In this document: positions 1 through 12,022 of the stretch, one piece after another | How the letters are laid out: every line of letters starts with the position of its first letter | Numbering within the stretch: the first letter of the stretch is position 1 | Position numbers and translations under genes: made by a program | Assembly: GCA_903813345.2 (NCBI GenBank) | Contig: CAIIXF020000004.1 | Location: 17,159,513 to 17,223,512, forward strand | Length of the DNA: 64,000 nucleotides | Direction: 5' to 3' | From: Owenia fusiformis | Lineage: Eukaryota; Annelida; Polychaeta; Sabellida; Oweniidae | The notes under the pieces: generated by a model | The model's input: only the letters and a program-made list of their open reading frames with translations | What the model was told of the DNA's origin: nothing | Database searches by the model: none

Positions 1-300
1 CGAAAATTACGAGCTATTACGATCTATTACTGGCCTCGTCACAGGTACATGTACCGTGCGAGCAAGTACGGGGATCGAAAATTACGATTTATTACGGGTG
101 TCCTGACGGGCACCGTACGGTCAAGTACGGGGGTCGAAAATTACGAGCAATTACGGGCCTTGTTATAACAAGCTCTTACGAAGCTCGAAAATTACAAGCA
201 AAATTTTACGAGACTCGTAATGAGTCCCGTACGAGGTTGTACAGGGCCCGTTGACTCAACCAGATCCGTACGGGTTTGTACGGGGTCCGATTGACCCCCG
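1..300. repeat. TACG-rich degenerate tandem repeat
   Basis: The motif cgaaaattacga recurs at 1, 76, 135 and, slightly changed, 186, so the spacing shrinks from 75 to 59 to 51 bp. Between the motifs the words TACG, GTACGG and CGGG are very frequent, giving CpG content well above the AT-rich surroundings. The array probably continues left of the window. No ORF or RNA gene is seen. Confidence 0.6.
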
Positions 301-1385
301 TGTTATCTTAGACGCCCAATCATAAGACAGATAAAGTATTCTTAACCCTTCACTCAGATTGCAGGTTCAGTGGCACTTCTGCTGACAAACTTCTTCATTA
401 AAAAACATTTCACTTGCACGTTGCATATGCCTTTTTAAAGTGAATATTTTTCATACATTAGTTGACAAAACTGAATATGTGGAGGTGTCATCGATAATAT
501 AAAATATGACTTACTAATTTAAATTGCACCACCACTGCAGCCATGACTGAGAGACTTTTAAGGTGAAGCAATACCATGTTTTCTCTACCTCGGGTTTTAG
601 ACGTGCGTGATCATCTGGAAAAAGCTTTTGGAATAATTCAAGGTATGCCTCCCCATGAAATATCACCGAGCAATCGCCTCTCTCAGTTGTCAAGATACTT
701 GTTAATTTTTATTTTGAAACCAACGCTATATATCACCATGATCAACACTTCGTCGAAGATAGACCGTAGTGTTTTATGATAACCTCGACTTCGAAGAACT
801 AGTCAAATAATTGTTCAGACTTCTATTTTTATTTCAAGTTCACGACTTGACATTTGATTAACATATCAATGCTCTTATCAAAACCCCTTGAATCGAAACA
901 TGATTCAAACATGAGCGTTGAATTTTATTTGAATTTCTAAGCCAATCAGAATGTAGCATTGCATAGCCAATAATGAACCAAACATTCATTATTTCTTCAT
1001 ACACATAGAGGCACGACCGCGCTCTATTCAATCTGCTTGGATACCATATGGTCAGAGCAATATCAGGTATATAGTAGCAAGTGATAAATCACGTATTTGG
1101 GACAGGGATGATATCAAGGATGATATCGGGTTTAAAAGGATGATATCAGGTATGATATTGATATAATTCCGGGTAAATTCCAAAATTTTACATGTATCCC
1201 CAAAAATTCATGTTTTCAATAAAAATCATTTTTTTCAAATTTTTCCATTTTTTCAAATTTTTTCATTTTTTCAAAATTTTACATTTTTGCTCTTGACCAG
1301 TATAATGCCTTATTCGCCTGTCGGATGATATCATCACAATGGGTAATATCCCTCGGATGATATCGATATTTCCCTCGGTCATATG
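301..1385. other. AT-rich spacer with GATATC-rich patch
   Basis: No coding region is convincing here; a 67-codon ORF at 576-779 has no recognisable features. From about 1105 to 1385 the words gatgatatc and gatatcg recur at least six times (for example near 1109, 1120, 1139, 1326 and 1357) around a T-rich stretch, which looks like a degenerate short repeat. Confidence 0.4.
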
Positions 1386-1429
1386 ATATGCTCTATCATT
1401 GTTTATTTCTTATAAGTAATCAACATTAT

Positions 1430-2050
1430 GTACGGCCGATCATGTCTATGGCTGTCGTGGCTTCGGCGAAGTTTCTAGGGTCGAGTACTTCAGCAGCATT
1501 TACTAACACCCCAGTCACAATTTGTCGTACGGAGGGCGTTCGTCGACCGCAGATCAAATTAAATCAGTGTATTTCTGCGGCGAGCTTAGGAAAACTACGC
1601 TCGCCTTGCGACCTCCGTACGGCGTATCCAGTTTTATACAGGCCGCAGGGTCGCCGTAGAAATTATAACTCGTTATAATAGTTATAATATTTGTTCATTT
1701 CTGAGGTCCCCGTAGAAATCAACTGGCTCAACAAGATTGAATCATTATTTGTCAATGTTTCACGATCACTTTTCATTTGATATTACATCCTAGCACTATG
1801 AATAACATTTATAAATTGTCCCGATGTAAATAAAATGAAAAAAGTATTCTTTATCAACACAACTTTAAAATTCACCGTGCGGCTGCCGTGAGAAATGTGA
1901 CTGCAAAAGTATGAGAGCGCAGAAATTCCACGGCGAGCGTAGAAATGTTACTGGCCGCAGAAATGATAGACCGCAAGGTCGCCGTAGGAGATGTGACTGG
2001 GGTGTAAGGTAGCCGTATTTTGATTATTTTGATTTTGCGGAGACGATCGG
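1430..2050. repeat. CGTAG/CCGCAG repeat family, copy 1
   Basis: This stretch is dense in ccgtagaaat, ccgcaggtcgcc and aatgtgactg motifs in both orientations. A related stretch lies at 35035-35580 in opposite orientation: the segment around 1590-1665 matches the reverse complement of the segment around 35395-35480, including the motif read as R-S-P-C-x-L-R-T when translated. The ORFs here are by-products of the repeat, not genes. The family is not recognised. Confidence 0.5.
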
Positions 2051-2059
2051 CTACCAAAA

Positions 2060-3190
2060 ATGTAAAACATAACTTGTAGCTTAATATTTTACTTCCTCAT
2101 TTCGTTCTTGATTATCTAGCGTAAAGCAAATAAAAAAGAAATGTACACTGTATATCTTGTATAATGAAAAGACTCGCGTGTTTCTCAGAAACTACATTGA
2201 CATCGAAATGTCATTGAAATAACATTGATACTATTAAAACATAAGTGAGACAAATTCGTCGAACCCGCTTCGCCGATACCACTCGAATGTAGAACAAGTT
2301 TGTTTTAAAGATACTCTATTGAGACTTCTCTGTGGCATTTTTTCTTTATTCCTTTTTGTTTTGAATTTTTAACACCATAACATTAACTAACTACTCAATA
2401 TGCAACTTTTCACCACGTAGAATTTTAAAATATTAAGTTTGAAAATTCCATTTTTATAATGGAGCTCAATGGGAAAAACTACATAATTTGAATTATTTTC
2501 AAACGTAGCGGTGCGATTTTGATAAAATTGACAGATATAATAAATATTGGTAAGACGAAATGTTTGATGAAAAATGAAGGAAATTCACCGTCCTGGTTAC
2601 GCAAACTATAGACAAATCTGAAATAATCATAAAAACCTGTAAAAATAGATTGGAGGGGGTGATATTCATTTCTAATGTGCCTTTCACTACTACAGGGTAA
2701 CCATAATTTTGGTACTGATTTGATTTTTCAATGAAAATCATTTCTATAGTGTATAGTCAGTTTAAATAATACAATTGCTATATTTCTTTACTGAACAGTG
2801 CAATCATTTATTTATTTATCAACAGTAATGCAAACTACATATTATACAGTTAGTAAAATATTAAAATAATTCTATAAAAATTAAAGCATTGAGATGATAC
2901 TTAAATAATTACATATTATATTGATAGGCATATTATATTATAGGATTTAAGCCAATGACTCAATGCATTGTAGATGATTAAATTTAACATATGTCCTGAT
3001 TCTAGACTATGAACGAGGGTGGTAGTCCGAAATTCAAAGCCTAGACTAGAAGACATAAGTGAATTGAAGCATCCACTATTCATTGAATCATGTGCTTTAA
3101 TTCAATTTCACACATTGCAAAATATTTTTTACAATTTCACTTAACAGAATGATATTTTTTCAAAGATATGTTGTACTTTTAGAATCATTT
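2060..3190. other. AT-rich spacer, nothing recognised
   Basis: Low-complexity AT-rich sequence with short ORFs only. No domain, RNA gene or clear repeat was found on either strand. Confidence 0.4.
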
Positions 3191-3239
3191 GCTTCAAAGA
3201 ATTGAACTATGGCGGCCTTTACTCGTTATTTTACGATTT

Positions 3240-3460
3240 TTGCTGTAACTCGAAAAGTAATCGAGCGATTTTGTTCATATTTGGTATATGAATACTATAA
3301 GCATGGCACACTGTCTTTTGAAAAATGGCCGTCATTTTAACGTATTTTACTATAACTCGAAAAGTAGTAGAGCGATTTTGTTCATATTTGATGCGTGAAT
3401 ACTATAAGCGTGGCACACTGTCTAATGACACTTTTGGTAGAAGGTGGCCATTTTGAAAAA
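3240..3460. repeat. Two-copy tandem repeat, period about 107 bp
   Basis: The sequence around aactcgaaaagta, followed by gagcgattttgttcatattt, a gaatactataagc block and ggcacactgtct, occurs at about 3247 and again at about 3354. The second copy is followed by related 'aaaatggc' blocks. A GGACGGACAAATGG stretch and a short LINE-like tail (aaataaaactgattga) follow to about 3665, so this may be the 3' part of an old interspersed repeat. Confidence 0.5.
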
Positions 3461-3489
3461 TGGCTGCCATTTTTGCTGTATACTTTGTT

Positions 3490-5160
3490 TGTAAAAAAAT
3501 GCCAGCCATGGCTGTTCGATGGGATTTGCTACACTTTGGTGTTGCTGTTGTCTAGTTGAAGGATGGTTGGACGGACAAATGGAGGGGTCTCTATAGCTTA
3601 TCCCCTAATCTTCGTTGGATTGAACAATTGTGAATATGGTTTGTTGGACAAATAAAACTGATTGAATGTCTAAAAGCAAATAATGAAGTGGTAATTTATT
3701 TAAAATCATTAAAATCTCAAACATGCTTGCTTTGGTCTAGTCACTTAATTCCTAAATGTCCCGTAATTAGTATCTATATACCTTATTAGATGCAGTGAAG
3801 GAGTATGGGATATGAATAAATCATGCAAAACATATTTTGTACATATTTCTCATCATTTAGGGTTACCCAGTAGTTTACAAGCTGACCTTTGCAAAATATA
3901 TTTCACTTACTATCCTCATTCGCTATCACGCTATCTAGTTTCTTTCCAAATTGGCCTGAATTGCCTGGTTTATTGGTTTTAGCGAACCGTCCATTTCGTC
4001 GAACCATCATTTTGCTAAGGTTGTTTGTGATGAATATACAATATTCAGTTACATATAACTGTACAGCAACTTTATGCAAGGGAAGGTAATTGTGTGAGAG
4101 CACATAAAGTACACGAAGTATTGACCCACTTGTCTCAGTGAATCTTATAAACAGTGCATAAAGTTTTTTCTATGCAATGATTGGCTCACAGTTACTTATA
4201 GTGTAAGTTATTTTATTTCTATACAGTGTGGAATAGAGTGTATAAACTTTTACAGTTTCAAGCAGGTTTTAGTGTTTTCTGACCAATGATATATTCAGAC
4301 TTATTCATTTCACGATTATGTAATACTGACCTACATATCTGTATAGCATATCTTTAACGGGTTATCTGTATTTTACAGGCGGGCATATTGACACAAAACA
4401 ACATTCAGTTGTTATATATTGATGTTTTATGTCTTGTTAGAAAGGTCTTCTTACATATTTTATGGATATTTCAGAAAATCAAATATATTCAAGTTCACAA
4501 TCACAAGGCTGTCAAGACGTGGACGAATCTGGGGACAATACTCCTATTCGCGATAAGAGTTCAGGTGGTAATTAACATAAATATCTCCCATGATGCATCG
4601 CTTTGAAAGGGACAAATTTTCATTGGCCTGCCAGACGAGTCGTTTACTCTGAACGTTTCTCAGCTTCTGATCTTCCATCAGCCCTCAAGCATAGTTATAT
4701 GATCCAATCTATTCAATAATCAAAAAGAAAATCAGAAATTCAAAGTAACATTATTTATATTTTTCGATCTTCGATTGCGTCTGAGCAATTTCTGGGATAT
4801 CAGTGACGTCACGGGAATTGGACGGCATCTTCAACTACAGATTTCTTCGGATTTAGGGATTACAGTTCAAAAAGCTTTGTCATATATCTTAATTACATAC
4901 ATACCTATCGTTTGTGCAAATGAAACTCTACATAAATGTTTAATAGAGTCGCAGGGCGGCATTGAAAATAGCACCCCTGTATAATCCAATGGGAAAGAAC
5001 CCGGATGTAGACGAAGTTGTACCATACATGAGAGCTCTTCAAACGGAAGGTTGCTAAACTGAACTAAATTGAGCGTTATCGCGTATTGGTATATTCAAGA
5101 AATACGGGCTAACTGTCTCCTTTAAGTGTTCGTCCCCGCCTTATCAAAAAAGCTAACCAT
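3490..5160. other. Spacer with possible decayed coding exon
   Basis: Mostly AT-rich. At 4462-4575 a 37-codon plus-strand ORF beginning M-D-I-S-E-N is unusually hydrophilic and Ser/Gly/Asp-rich for this background, and a possible splice donor (cag followed by gtggta) sits near its end. At about 4984-5060 another short in-frame stretch (beginning N-P-M-G-K-N-P) also has coding-like composition. Neither is recognised. They could be exon remnants of one gene or chance. Confidence 0.2.
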
Positions 5161-5454
5161 TTTTAATAGTACAATAACGTCATTTATAAGGGCAACATAG
5201 TAAAATATTGGACCGAGGGCAGAAGGCCCAAGGTCCAATATTTCACTATATTGCTCGCAGAAATGACGTTATTAGTATTATTACCACCGTTAACGACCAG
5301 GGCTGAAATATCAAGGAAATCTTAGGCACTCAAACGATATCTAATTTCCCGGGGAAAAATTGCCGGTCCAGAATATATTCGAGACCGGTCCATATGGACC
5401 ACCACTATGACGTCACACATTTCTCAGGTCGATATAGTAAAATGAATGCCTTCG

Positions 5455-5912
5455 GTTGAAGACCACAGTACAGTTTCCCATAGGTGGCCATTATAACATT
5501 TTACCCTGTATCTTATTAACGATTAGTATCCAAGCTTAGTGCAACATACCACAGTGTTCGGGAGAGACTCACCTAGCCTGCTATAACAATCTTACCATGG
5601 GTTGTCCACCGAATTTTTGAAATAAATAAACTTGAAGACACTAACCCCCTCTATCGTCAGATTTCTCAGAGAATTCTGGTAAAATCACCAAGGTCAAAAT
5701 CACTCCGCCGCCAGCTTAAAATGAGATTTCCCCCTGAACTCTGACATGTTTCAGATAAATTAGGACCTACCCTATAAATATTTAGTCCCGATTCACTTCC
5801 CAAACGCCAGATGGCGCTCCAATGGAGTAGGGAAGGAGAAAATGACTTTTTATTCAGAAAATCAAATCACTAACGGTAACCGCTAATGTCCTTACTCAGG
5901 ACTATATCCTAT
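5455..5912 (+). repeat. Repeat A, copy 1 (LTR-like)
   Basis: A ~455-bp unit starting ggttgaagaccaca and ending ggactatatcct. Copy 2 lies in the same orientation at about 7106-7552 and copy 3 alone at 40490-40935. The unit contains a TATA-like ctataaatattt box and an aaataaataaa stretch. Copies 1 and 2 flank the 603-bp tandem duplication as direct repeats, with CCTTC on the outer sides, like the LTRs of a small non-coding LTR element. Canonical TG...CA ends are not evident, so the LTR reading is inference. Confidence 0.6.
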
Positions 5913-5918
5913 TTAATA

Positions 5919-7103
5919 GTAAACTGAATTAGTTTGTTTTCTTCCAACATGGTTATATTAGCATTGTAGGCATTATCCCGATCACAATGGTATATAACAA
6001 TCCTATATTTGAGAAAATGCACGGAGGAAAATTCAATCCTTATAGACACAGGTCCTTTTAGCAAAATTCAGGAAATTTGATTATGAGATTTCTTAAAATT
6101 TCTTTGGGGTAGGGGTGCACCTTACAGATTGCATCACAGATTGAGTACACCCAACTGAGGTGAACATGGCCATATGGGGTATCATTGGAAAGCGATTTCT
6201 ACTATCTTTCAAGTGATATCCATGCCAAGGCGTTCGATTGCATCTTATGACGTCATATTGGTAGGAAGAAACAAAGGTTCATTCAAAACTGCACCAAAAA
6301 CAATTGAATGGCACGGGAGAATGGAATTCCGGGTACTTGGTACAGTGGCCTCGCCCCCTAAACACCAAAATTGCTTCAAAATGTCACGATTTTGGTAGCA
6401 TTGTTCAGCTAAGATACAGCCGTTTAATGTGATATGCGCTATTAGGCTTCTCAACGAACTAAAAAACCTCAAAAAGGGATAAAACCTTCAAAATGCCCCA
6501 AAAAAGCGTCTGAATTAACTGGTAAACTGAATTAGTTTGTTTTCTTCCAACATGGTTATATTAGCATTGTAGGCATTATCCCGATCACAATGGTATATAA
6601 CAATCCTATATTTGAGAAAATGCACGGAGGAAAATTCAATCCTTATAGACACAGGTCCTTTTAGCAAAATTCAGGAAATTTGATTATGAGATTTCTTGAA
6701 ATTTCTTTGGGGTAGGGGTACACCTTACAGATTGCATCACAGATTGAGTACACCCAACTGAGGTGAACATGGCTGGAAAGCGATTTCTACTATCTTTCAA
6801 GTGATATCCATGCCAAGGCGTTCGATTGCATCTTATGACGTCATATTGGTAGGAAGAAACAAAGGTTCATTCAAAACTGCCCCAAAAACAATTGAATGGC
6901 ACGGGAGAATGGAATTCCGGGTACTTGGTACAGTGGCCTCGCCCCCTAAACACCAAAATTGCTTCAAAATGTCACGATTTTGGTAGCATTGTTCAGCTAA
7001 GATACAGCCGTTTAATGTGATATGCGCTATTAGGCTTCTCAACGAATTAAAAAACCTCAAAAAGGGATAAAACCTTCAAAATGCCCCAAAAAAGCGTCTT
7101 CTA
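5919..7103 (+). repeat. 603-bp tandem duplication (repeat C)
   Basis: The sequence from gtaaactgaattagtttg at 5919 restarts at 6522, a period of 603 bp. The units are nearly identical. The second lacks about 14 bp (around 6172-6186 of the first) and differs by a few substitutions. The shared short ORFs are shadows of the duplication. The close identity suggests a recent duplication. Confidence 0.8.
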
Positions 7104-7105
7104 TT

Positions 7106-7552
7106 AGGTTGAAGACCACAGTACAGTTTCCCATAGGTGGCCATTATAACATTTTACCCTGTATCTTATTAACGATTAGTATCCAAGCTTAGTGCAACAT
7201 ACCACAGTGTTCGGGAGAGACTCGCCTAGCCTGCTATAACAATCTTACCATGGGTTGTCCACCGAATTTTTGAAATAAATAAACTTGAAGACACTAACCC
7301 CTTCTATCGTCAGATTTCTCAGAGAATTCTGGTAAAATCACCAAGGTCAAAATCACTCCGCCGCCAGCTTAAAATGAGATTTCCCCCTGAACTCTGACAT
7401 GTTTTCAGATAAATTAGGACCTACCCTATAAATATTTAGTCCCGATTCACTTCCCAAACGCCAGATGGCGCTCCAATGGAGTAGGGAAGGAGAAAATGAC
7501 TTTTTATTCAGAAAACCAAATCACTAATGTCCTTACTCAGGACTATATCCTT
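7106..7552 (+). repeat. Repeat A, copy 2 (LTR-like)
   Basis: Same unit and orientation as 5455-5912. It lacks the short cggtaaccg stretch near its right end and is followed directly by CCTTC and block D. Confidence 0.6.
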
Positions 7553-9387
7553 CTAAACTAGTACTAAAACCTCTAGAACTGGCCCGGCAAGGTGGTAATA
7601 ATAGTATAATAACGTCATTTCTAAGGGCAATAATTTTCCAAGGTCCAATATTTCACTAATATTGCTCGCAGAAATGACGTTATTAGTATTATTACCACCG
7701 TTAACGACCAGGACTGAAACAGCAAGAAAATCTTACGCATTGAACGATATCTAATTTCCCGGGGAAAATTGCCGGTCCAGAATATATTCTAGACCGGTCC
7801 ATATGGACCACCACTATGACTTTACACATTTCTCAGGTCGATATAGTAAAATGAATGCCTTCTAAACTAGCACTAAAACCCCTAGAACTGGCCCGGCAAG
7901 GTGGTAATAATGCGCATTCATGGCGTTGAATAATGGAAATAAGTGTCATGAATCCCGAGAAAATGAATCTCGGATCCAAGTACGTCATTTATGATTGAAA
8001 ATCGAAATATTGACAAAGGATAGGTATCGATATGGTGAACTAAATTCAACAATGTTTTTCTCTTACACCAATTATTGAAAACATTCTGTAAAAAACACGG
8101 TCCTTTATGTAATGTTGACTGATTGGCAACAATTTAATTCAAAAATTCTTTATACAGTGCTATACATATTTTATATAACTGTTTTTGTAAACGTTTTTTA
8201 TTTTTAGTGCAATTGTTTTTTGTTCCTTCCTACCAATTCTTGAGAATGAAATAAAATGTCTTTTCGAACCTTGTTGGAACAAGCATTTTCTTATACCTCT
8301 CAATATTATAGTTATACAAAGGAAATTTTGGTTGATTTAACAAAAAGTATGCAAAAACTTAAAACAACCCACCCCCCCCCCCCCCCAAAAAAAAGAAAAA
8401 AACAGGATCTTAAGAGGTTCTGGACAACTCATTTGATTCTGGACTTGTCATATTTTTTTTTCAACGAAATCACATCCAAGGGTTGAATTTTTATTAGCTA
8501 TTTAGAGAGTCCTGCCTAGTATTAATTTCAATAAAAAAGTTAAAATAGAACCCTATTTGAGAGTCAATCTAATACTTACATTACATTGATAAATTAAGGC
8601 AAATCCTGAAATATCTTTAAAGTGCGTTTTTTAATGAAATATTATCCAACAAGTATTTAAATGAAACGGTCTTATTTAAATACAAATCATAACATGATAT
8701 TTTTCATGAAACATTTTTCAATGAAATTCAATTGAAGGGTCAAGATAAAACGAGCTAATTTAGGTGAAAACCCTTACATGATGATGTGTTTTCATAACTT
8801 CTTTCATAAAATTCCATCAAGGGGTGAAGATAAAATGATCGAATTTAAGTGATTTAAGGATCACGAGAATATGTTTTCTTTGATATTTTCTATGAAATCC
8901 CATCCAATGGTCAAGGTAAAATTTTGATTTTGATTTTGATTTGGTCACGTGTTCGAAAGATCCATATAAGGCCCATAGAATCATATAGGAACGTCATTTT
9001 GAATGTCACGTGATAGATCCATATAAGGCTTTTAGAACCATTTATGGAAAGATGAGGGAAGCCCCTGACACCTGTTTCACGATTTTTATGCACTTCATTA
9101 TTGTACCGAAGTTTGCCGATTCGATTCGTCGTATTTCGGAATCCTGGTGACAATTTTATACTCCATTGGAGTATTTTTGACCTACTTCTTATGACGGAAA
9201 TTCCCGAACCTTGTTCGGATTAATCCGGATTTTCTGACCTACTTTATCTACCGAGATTTCACGAGTTAACATTCGTCTCATTCCGGAATCCTGGTGACAA
9301 TTTTATACTCCATTGGAGTATTTTTGATCTACTTTTTCTGGATTTTGCCCTACTTATTATATCTTGACAACAAGCAAATCAAAAAGT

Positions 9388-9472
9388 TCGACATGAACGG
9401 GTCTCGATCAACTAACCTTGACTATGGAAGCCAGGCACGCTAACCATGAGGCCAACGAGCTACCGATATGAA
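9388..9472 (-). repeat. tRNA-like SINE head in left arm
   Basis: On the minus strand the sequence reads ggtagctcgttggcctcatg, then ggttagttgatcgagacccg, resembling pol III box A and box B of a tRNA-derived SINE. The same module occurs on the plus strand at 14721-14805 in the other arm. A functional tRNA is unlikely because the acceptor stem does not pair. Confidence 0.4.
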
Positions 9473-9578
9473 AGAACAAAAGTATTATATATTTATACCG
9501 AGCGTCAATTCAAAATGATCCTCACTTTTGTCTCCACTTAAATACGACTCGTCAGTTGCAATTGTATCCAGAATAGTA

Positions 9579-9636
9579 GAACGCCTATGGCGCTAGTGAA
9601 TAACCAAGTCCCAGGTGAGTGGTTCGTATCCCTCCG
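9579..9636 (+). repeat. Second tRNA-like module in left arm
   Basis: The segment runs from gaacgcctatggcgctagtg through ggttcgtatccctcc. The end matches the box B/T-loop consensus (GGTTCGNNTCC). Its mirror copy is on the minus strand at about 14555-14612. It lies in opposite orientation to the first module of the same arm. Confidence 0.4.
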
Positions 9637-9784
9637 TGATATACTATTTTTGTTTTATTAAATACGACAGAAAGGAGCAAGGTGTAGGTTAAAAACAAGA
9701 CGTTAGTTTGTTTCATAACAGTTTGGAAACATTAATCTCTGATAATTTAAGGTTTTCCACTCCTGAAGGGCCTCTAGATCTATG

Positions 9785-10450
9785 AAATTCAATAATCCAC
9801 TCAGTAAAAATACGATTTCTCTGCAACCTGATGTCCAATCAAGATCATTCAAATATATATGTGTTCCTGACACGTTTGGGCGTCCGGGAATAAAATTGCT
9901 TGTGAAAACTATTTACAAAAGTGTTCCAGAGACCCTTATCTACTTGGCTAAGGTTTTATTTGAAGATACATTGCCTTATTAGCAGGTAGAGGGGCATACA
10001 GAACACAGAAGCAAATGCTATGTTGAAAATTTTCTATATTTCAATTTGAACCTGTGTTTACATGTCACGTAGGCAAGTGTTTTATATGGGGATTATATGT
10101 ACTTTCCTTGTTTACATGAACGTAAATCATTACATGAAATCTGCATTCTTCTGGGTTTAATCTGGGTTTGTATTGTCTTATTGGGGCTTTTCGACTTTAA
10201 AACAAACCCTACCTAAATGGATTGTGTCTCGGGAACGTTTTTGTAAATAGTTATTATAAACAATTCTGAAAGAATATCACATGTTTTTGTCTTCCCGATT
10301 TCAGCCATGAATTACGTCAATTTCTCGTGCAAACATTGGGTAGACGTTGTCATAACCGGATGCCCGAACGTGTCAGGAACATATAGATACTCGAATGATG
10401 TTGATTGAACATCAGGGTTGAGAGAAATCGTAATTTTACTTAGTGGCTTC
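9785..10450. repeat. Fold-back element with imperfect ~200-bp arms
   Basis: Segment 9785-9985 matches the reverse complement of about 10195-10450 (shared landmarks: tacgatttctct, ttcctgacacgtt, aactatttacaaaa). The loop of about 200 bp has no ORF. It looks like an old non-autonomous DNA element. Confidence 0.6.
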
Positions 10451-10451
10451 A

Positions 10452-12022
10452 CGAAAAAATAAGCAGCACTTTAGGCCACCTAAATACAACTCGTCAGTTG
10501 TATCCAGTTGGAATCCCAGCGTAATGTTTTCAATTATATGGTTGTGCTTTGATTTTACGCTGAAAACATTTATAACTACGTCAACTTTATATTAAAACAT
10601 TTATTATCTTTTCAGTTGTATTAAAATGTAAAATATGATATATGTCAGCTTATTGCTTTCTGGAGAACAGTCAAGGTTTAAATTTGGTACAATGAATCGG
10701 ACACTCATGTAAATCGACATGGTTATAACATTGAACTCAATGCAGTAAATTAGTTATTTCTATGAATCACAGCGGGATTGGTTTCATTTTATATGATTGC
10801 CAACTCTGGCGTTTTTTTTGTAAATGCTTTTGACGCTGTAAATGTGAAACTGATACAGTATTATTCAATTGTTTTATGTCTTGGTCACATTTGCTCCGAT
10901 TTTCACTACGGCGCCCAGCCGATTGAGTATTGTGTTCAGAAATGTATTCAATTTTGAACAAAATACTCGCAGCAAATGTGATCCAGGCATTACACAGCGG
11001 TATTTCGAACATACTATTGTTGCTTAACCACGACCTAGCCAATTTTAAAATCATACTCCTTATTTAAATCCAAGTAAACGATCAATGTCTAGGTATTTGG
11101 CGTTTGATGATACTATGGCCCTTGGCGAATTATGATTAGATGAACCGAGGTCAACATTAATGTTTCTTGTACAAGGTCATCCCAAGGTCTAAGATAAATA
11201 TTTAGGTATTTTACGTTTCAAGACCTTTGGACAAATTCGATTCAACGATGTATTAAAGTTAAAATGTATACAGAGATAAAATAGGTTATCTCCTATCGTT
11301 TCCTTGTGTATACGTTTATGTCTCTGCGTAATAACGCAGATGCGAGCAGGTAGTTACCAATCTCACCACAAGGTGGCTCGTTCGGGTCAGATAGCATGGC
11401 GGGTATGGTAGAAAGTTCCCTTTAACTTAAAGTACATCTGTTTTCGTGGTTCAATTTTCATATCACCCTTAAAATGTATCTAATAGCAATGCAATTAAAA
11501 TATGTCCAGTGAACGAAAATGCAATACAAGAATAGATATTTCACTTTTTGTGATTTTGTAACAATGGGGTTATTTTTTGTATATGTAACATGGTCATTTT
11601 CACATTTTATATTATTACTGTTCATATTACTCAATCCCTATTCATCTCAATATAACAGGTCCCTAAGTAGGTTGTTTGCAGTTTTACTCTTTTAATACCA
11701 TGTTCACTTTTCACCTTGAGTTATTCAACTATGCAAACTGTGTCAGTTTTATATATCTATTGTTCCCCTATATGGTCTTTCTCACTCACATGTAGCTGAG
11801 TTTGCATTGGGTGTTGGCTTGTCAGTAGTTGCTGTAAGAGTTCATGTTGTACATTACAGAGCATTGTATTTTAAACATTGAAGTTTGAAATATACTATTT
11901 TATATATATTTTAATTTGAAGTTCGAGTTATTTTATTGCCACCCACGGGCCTTCCACACGCCCATTTACATATAACGCTTTGAAACAACTTTAAAAAGTG
12001 AGCAATGTCAGTGTTGTGATAA
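10452..12022. other. Spacer between fold-backs
   Basis: Apart from the MITE at 10875-10991, no gene or clear repeat is seen. The 95-codon ORF at 10767-11054 runs through the MITE and is a by-product of it. Confidence 0.4.
10875..10991. mobile_element. Palindromic MITE, copy 1
   Basis: Termini read atgtcttggtcacatttgct on the left and agcaaatgtgatccaggcat on the right, and are inverted. The same element occurs at 44938-45081 as a near-perfect palindrome. Here the palindrome is eroded. A TA at the borders would fit a Tc1/mariner-type MITE. Confidence 0.65.

Larger units (their letters stand above)
5165..7908 (+). mobile_element. Composite element B-A-C-C-A-D plus compact B-D copy
   Basis: Block B (5165-5454) and block D (about 7556-7604) flank a large insert. 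Immediately to the right, B (7606-7860) and D (7861-7908) occur directly joined, without the insert. The insert consists of A1 (5455-5912), C1 (5919-6521), C2 (6522-about 7103) and A2 (about 7106-7552). The uninterrupted join at about 7857 reads gaatgccttctaaac. In the interrupted copy CCTTC is present on both sides of the insert, which fits a 5-bp target duplication. Nothing inside encodes a transposase or reverse transcriptase, so it is non-autonomous. B itself folds back (aataacgtcattt with aaatgacgttatt). Confidence 0.65.
8243..9741. repeat. Left arm of ~7.7-kb inverted repeat
   Basis: The reverse complement of this arm is found at 14450-15961. Matching is tight from aacaggatct at 8401 to aatctctg at 9741 and looser but visible outward to about 8243. 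A (C)n/(A)n tract at about 8371-8400 is specific to this arm. An 80-codon minus-strand ORF (8911-9153) has an almost identical counterpart at 15038-15280. It has no recognised domain and probably only reflects arm conservation. Confidence 0.8.

Noticed and set aside
6174-7060. Repeated 61-75-codon ORFs on both strands
   Set aside because: They recur only because the 603-bp DNA unit is duplicated; there is no domain or independent support.
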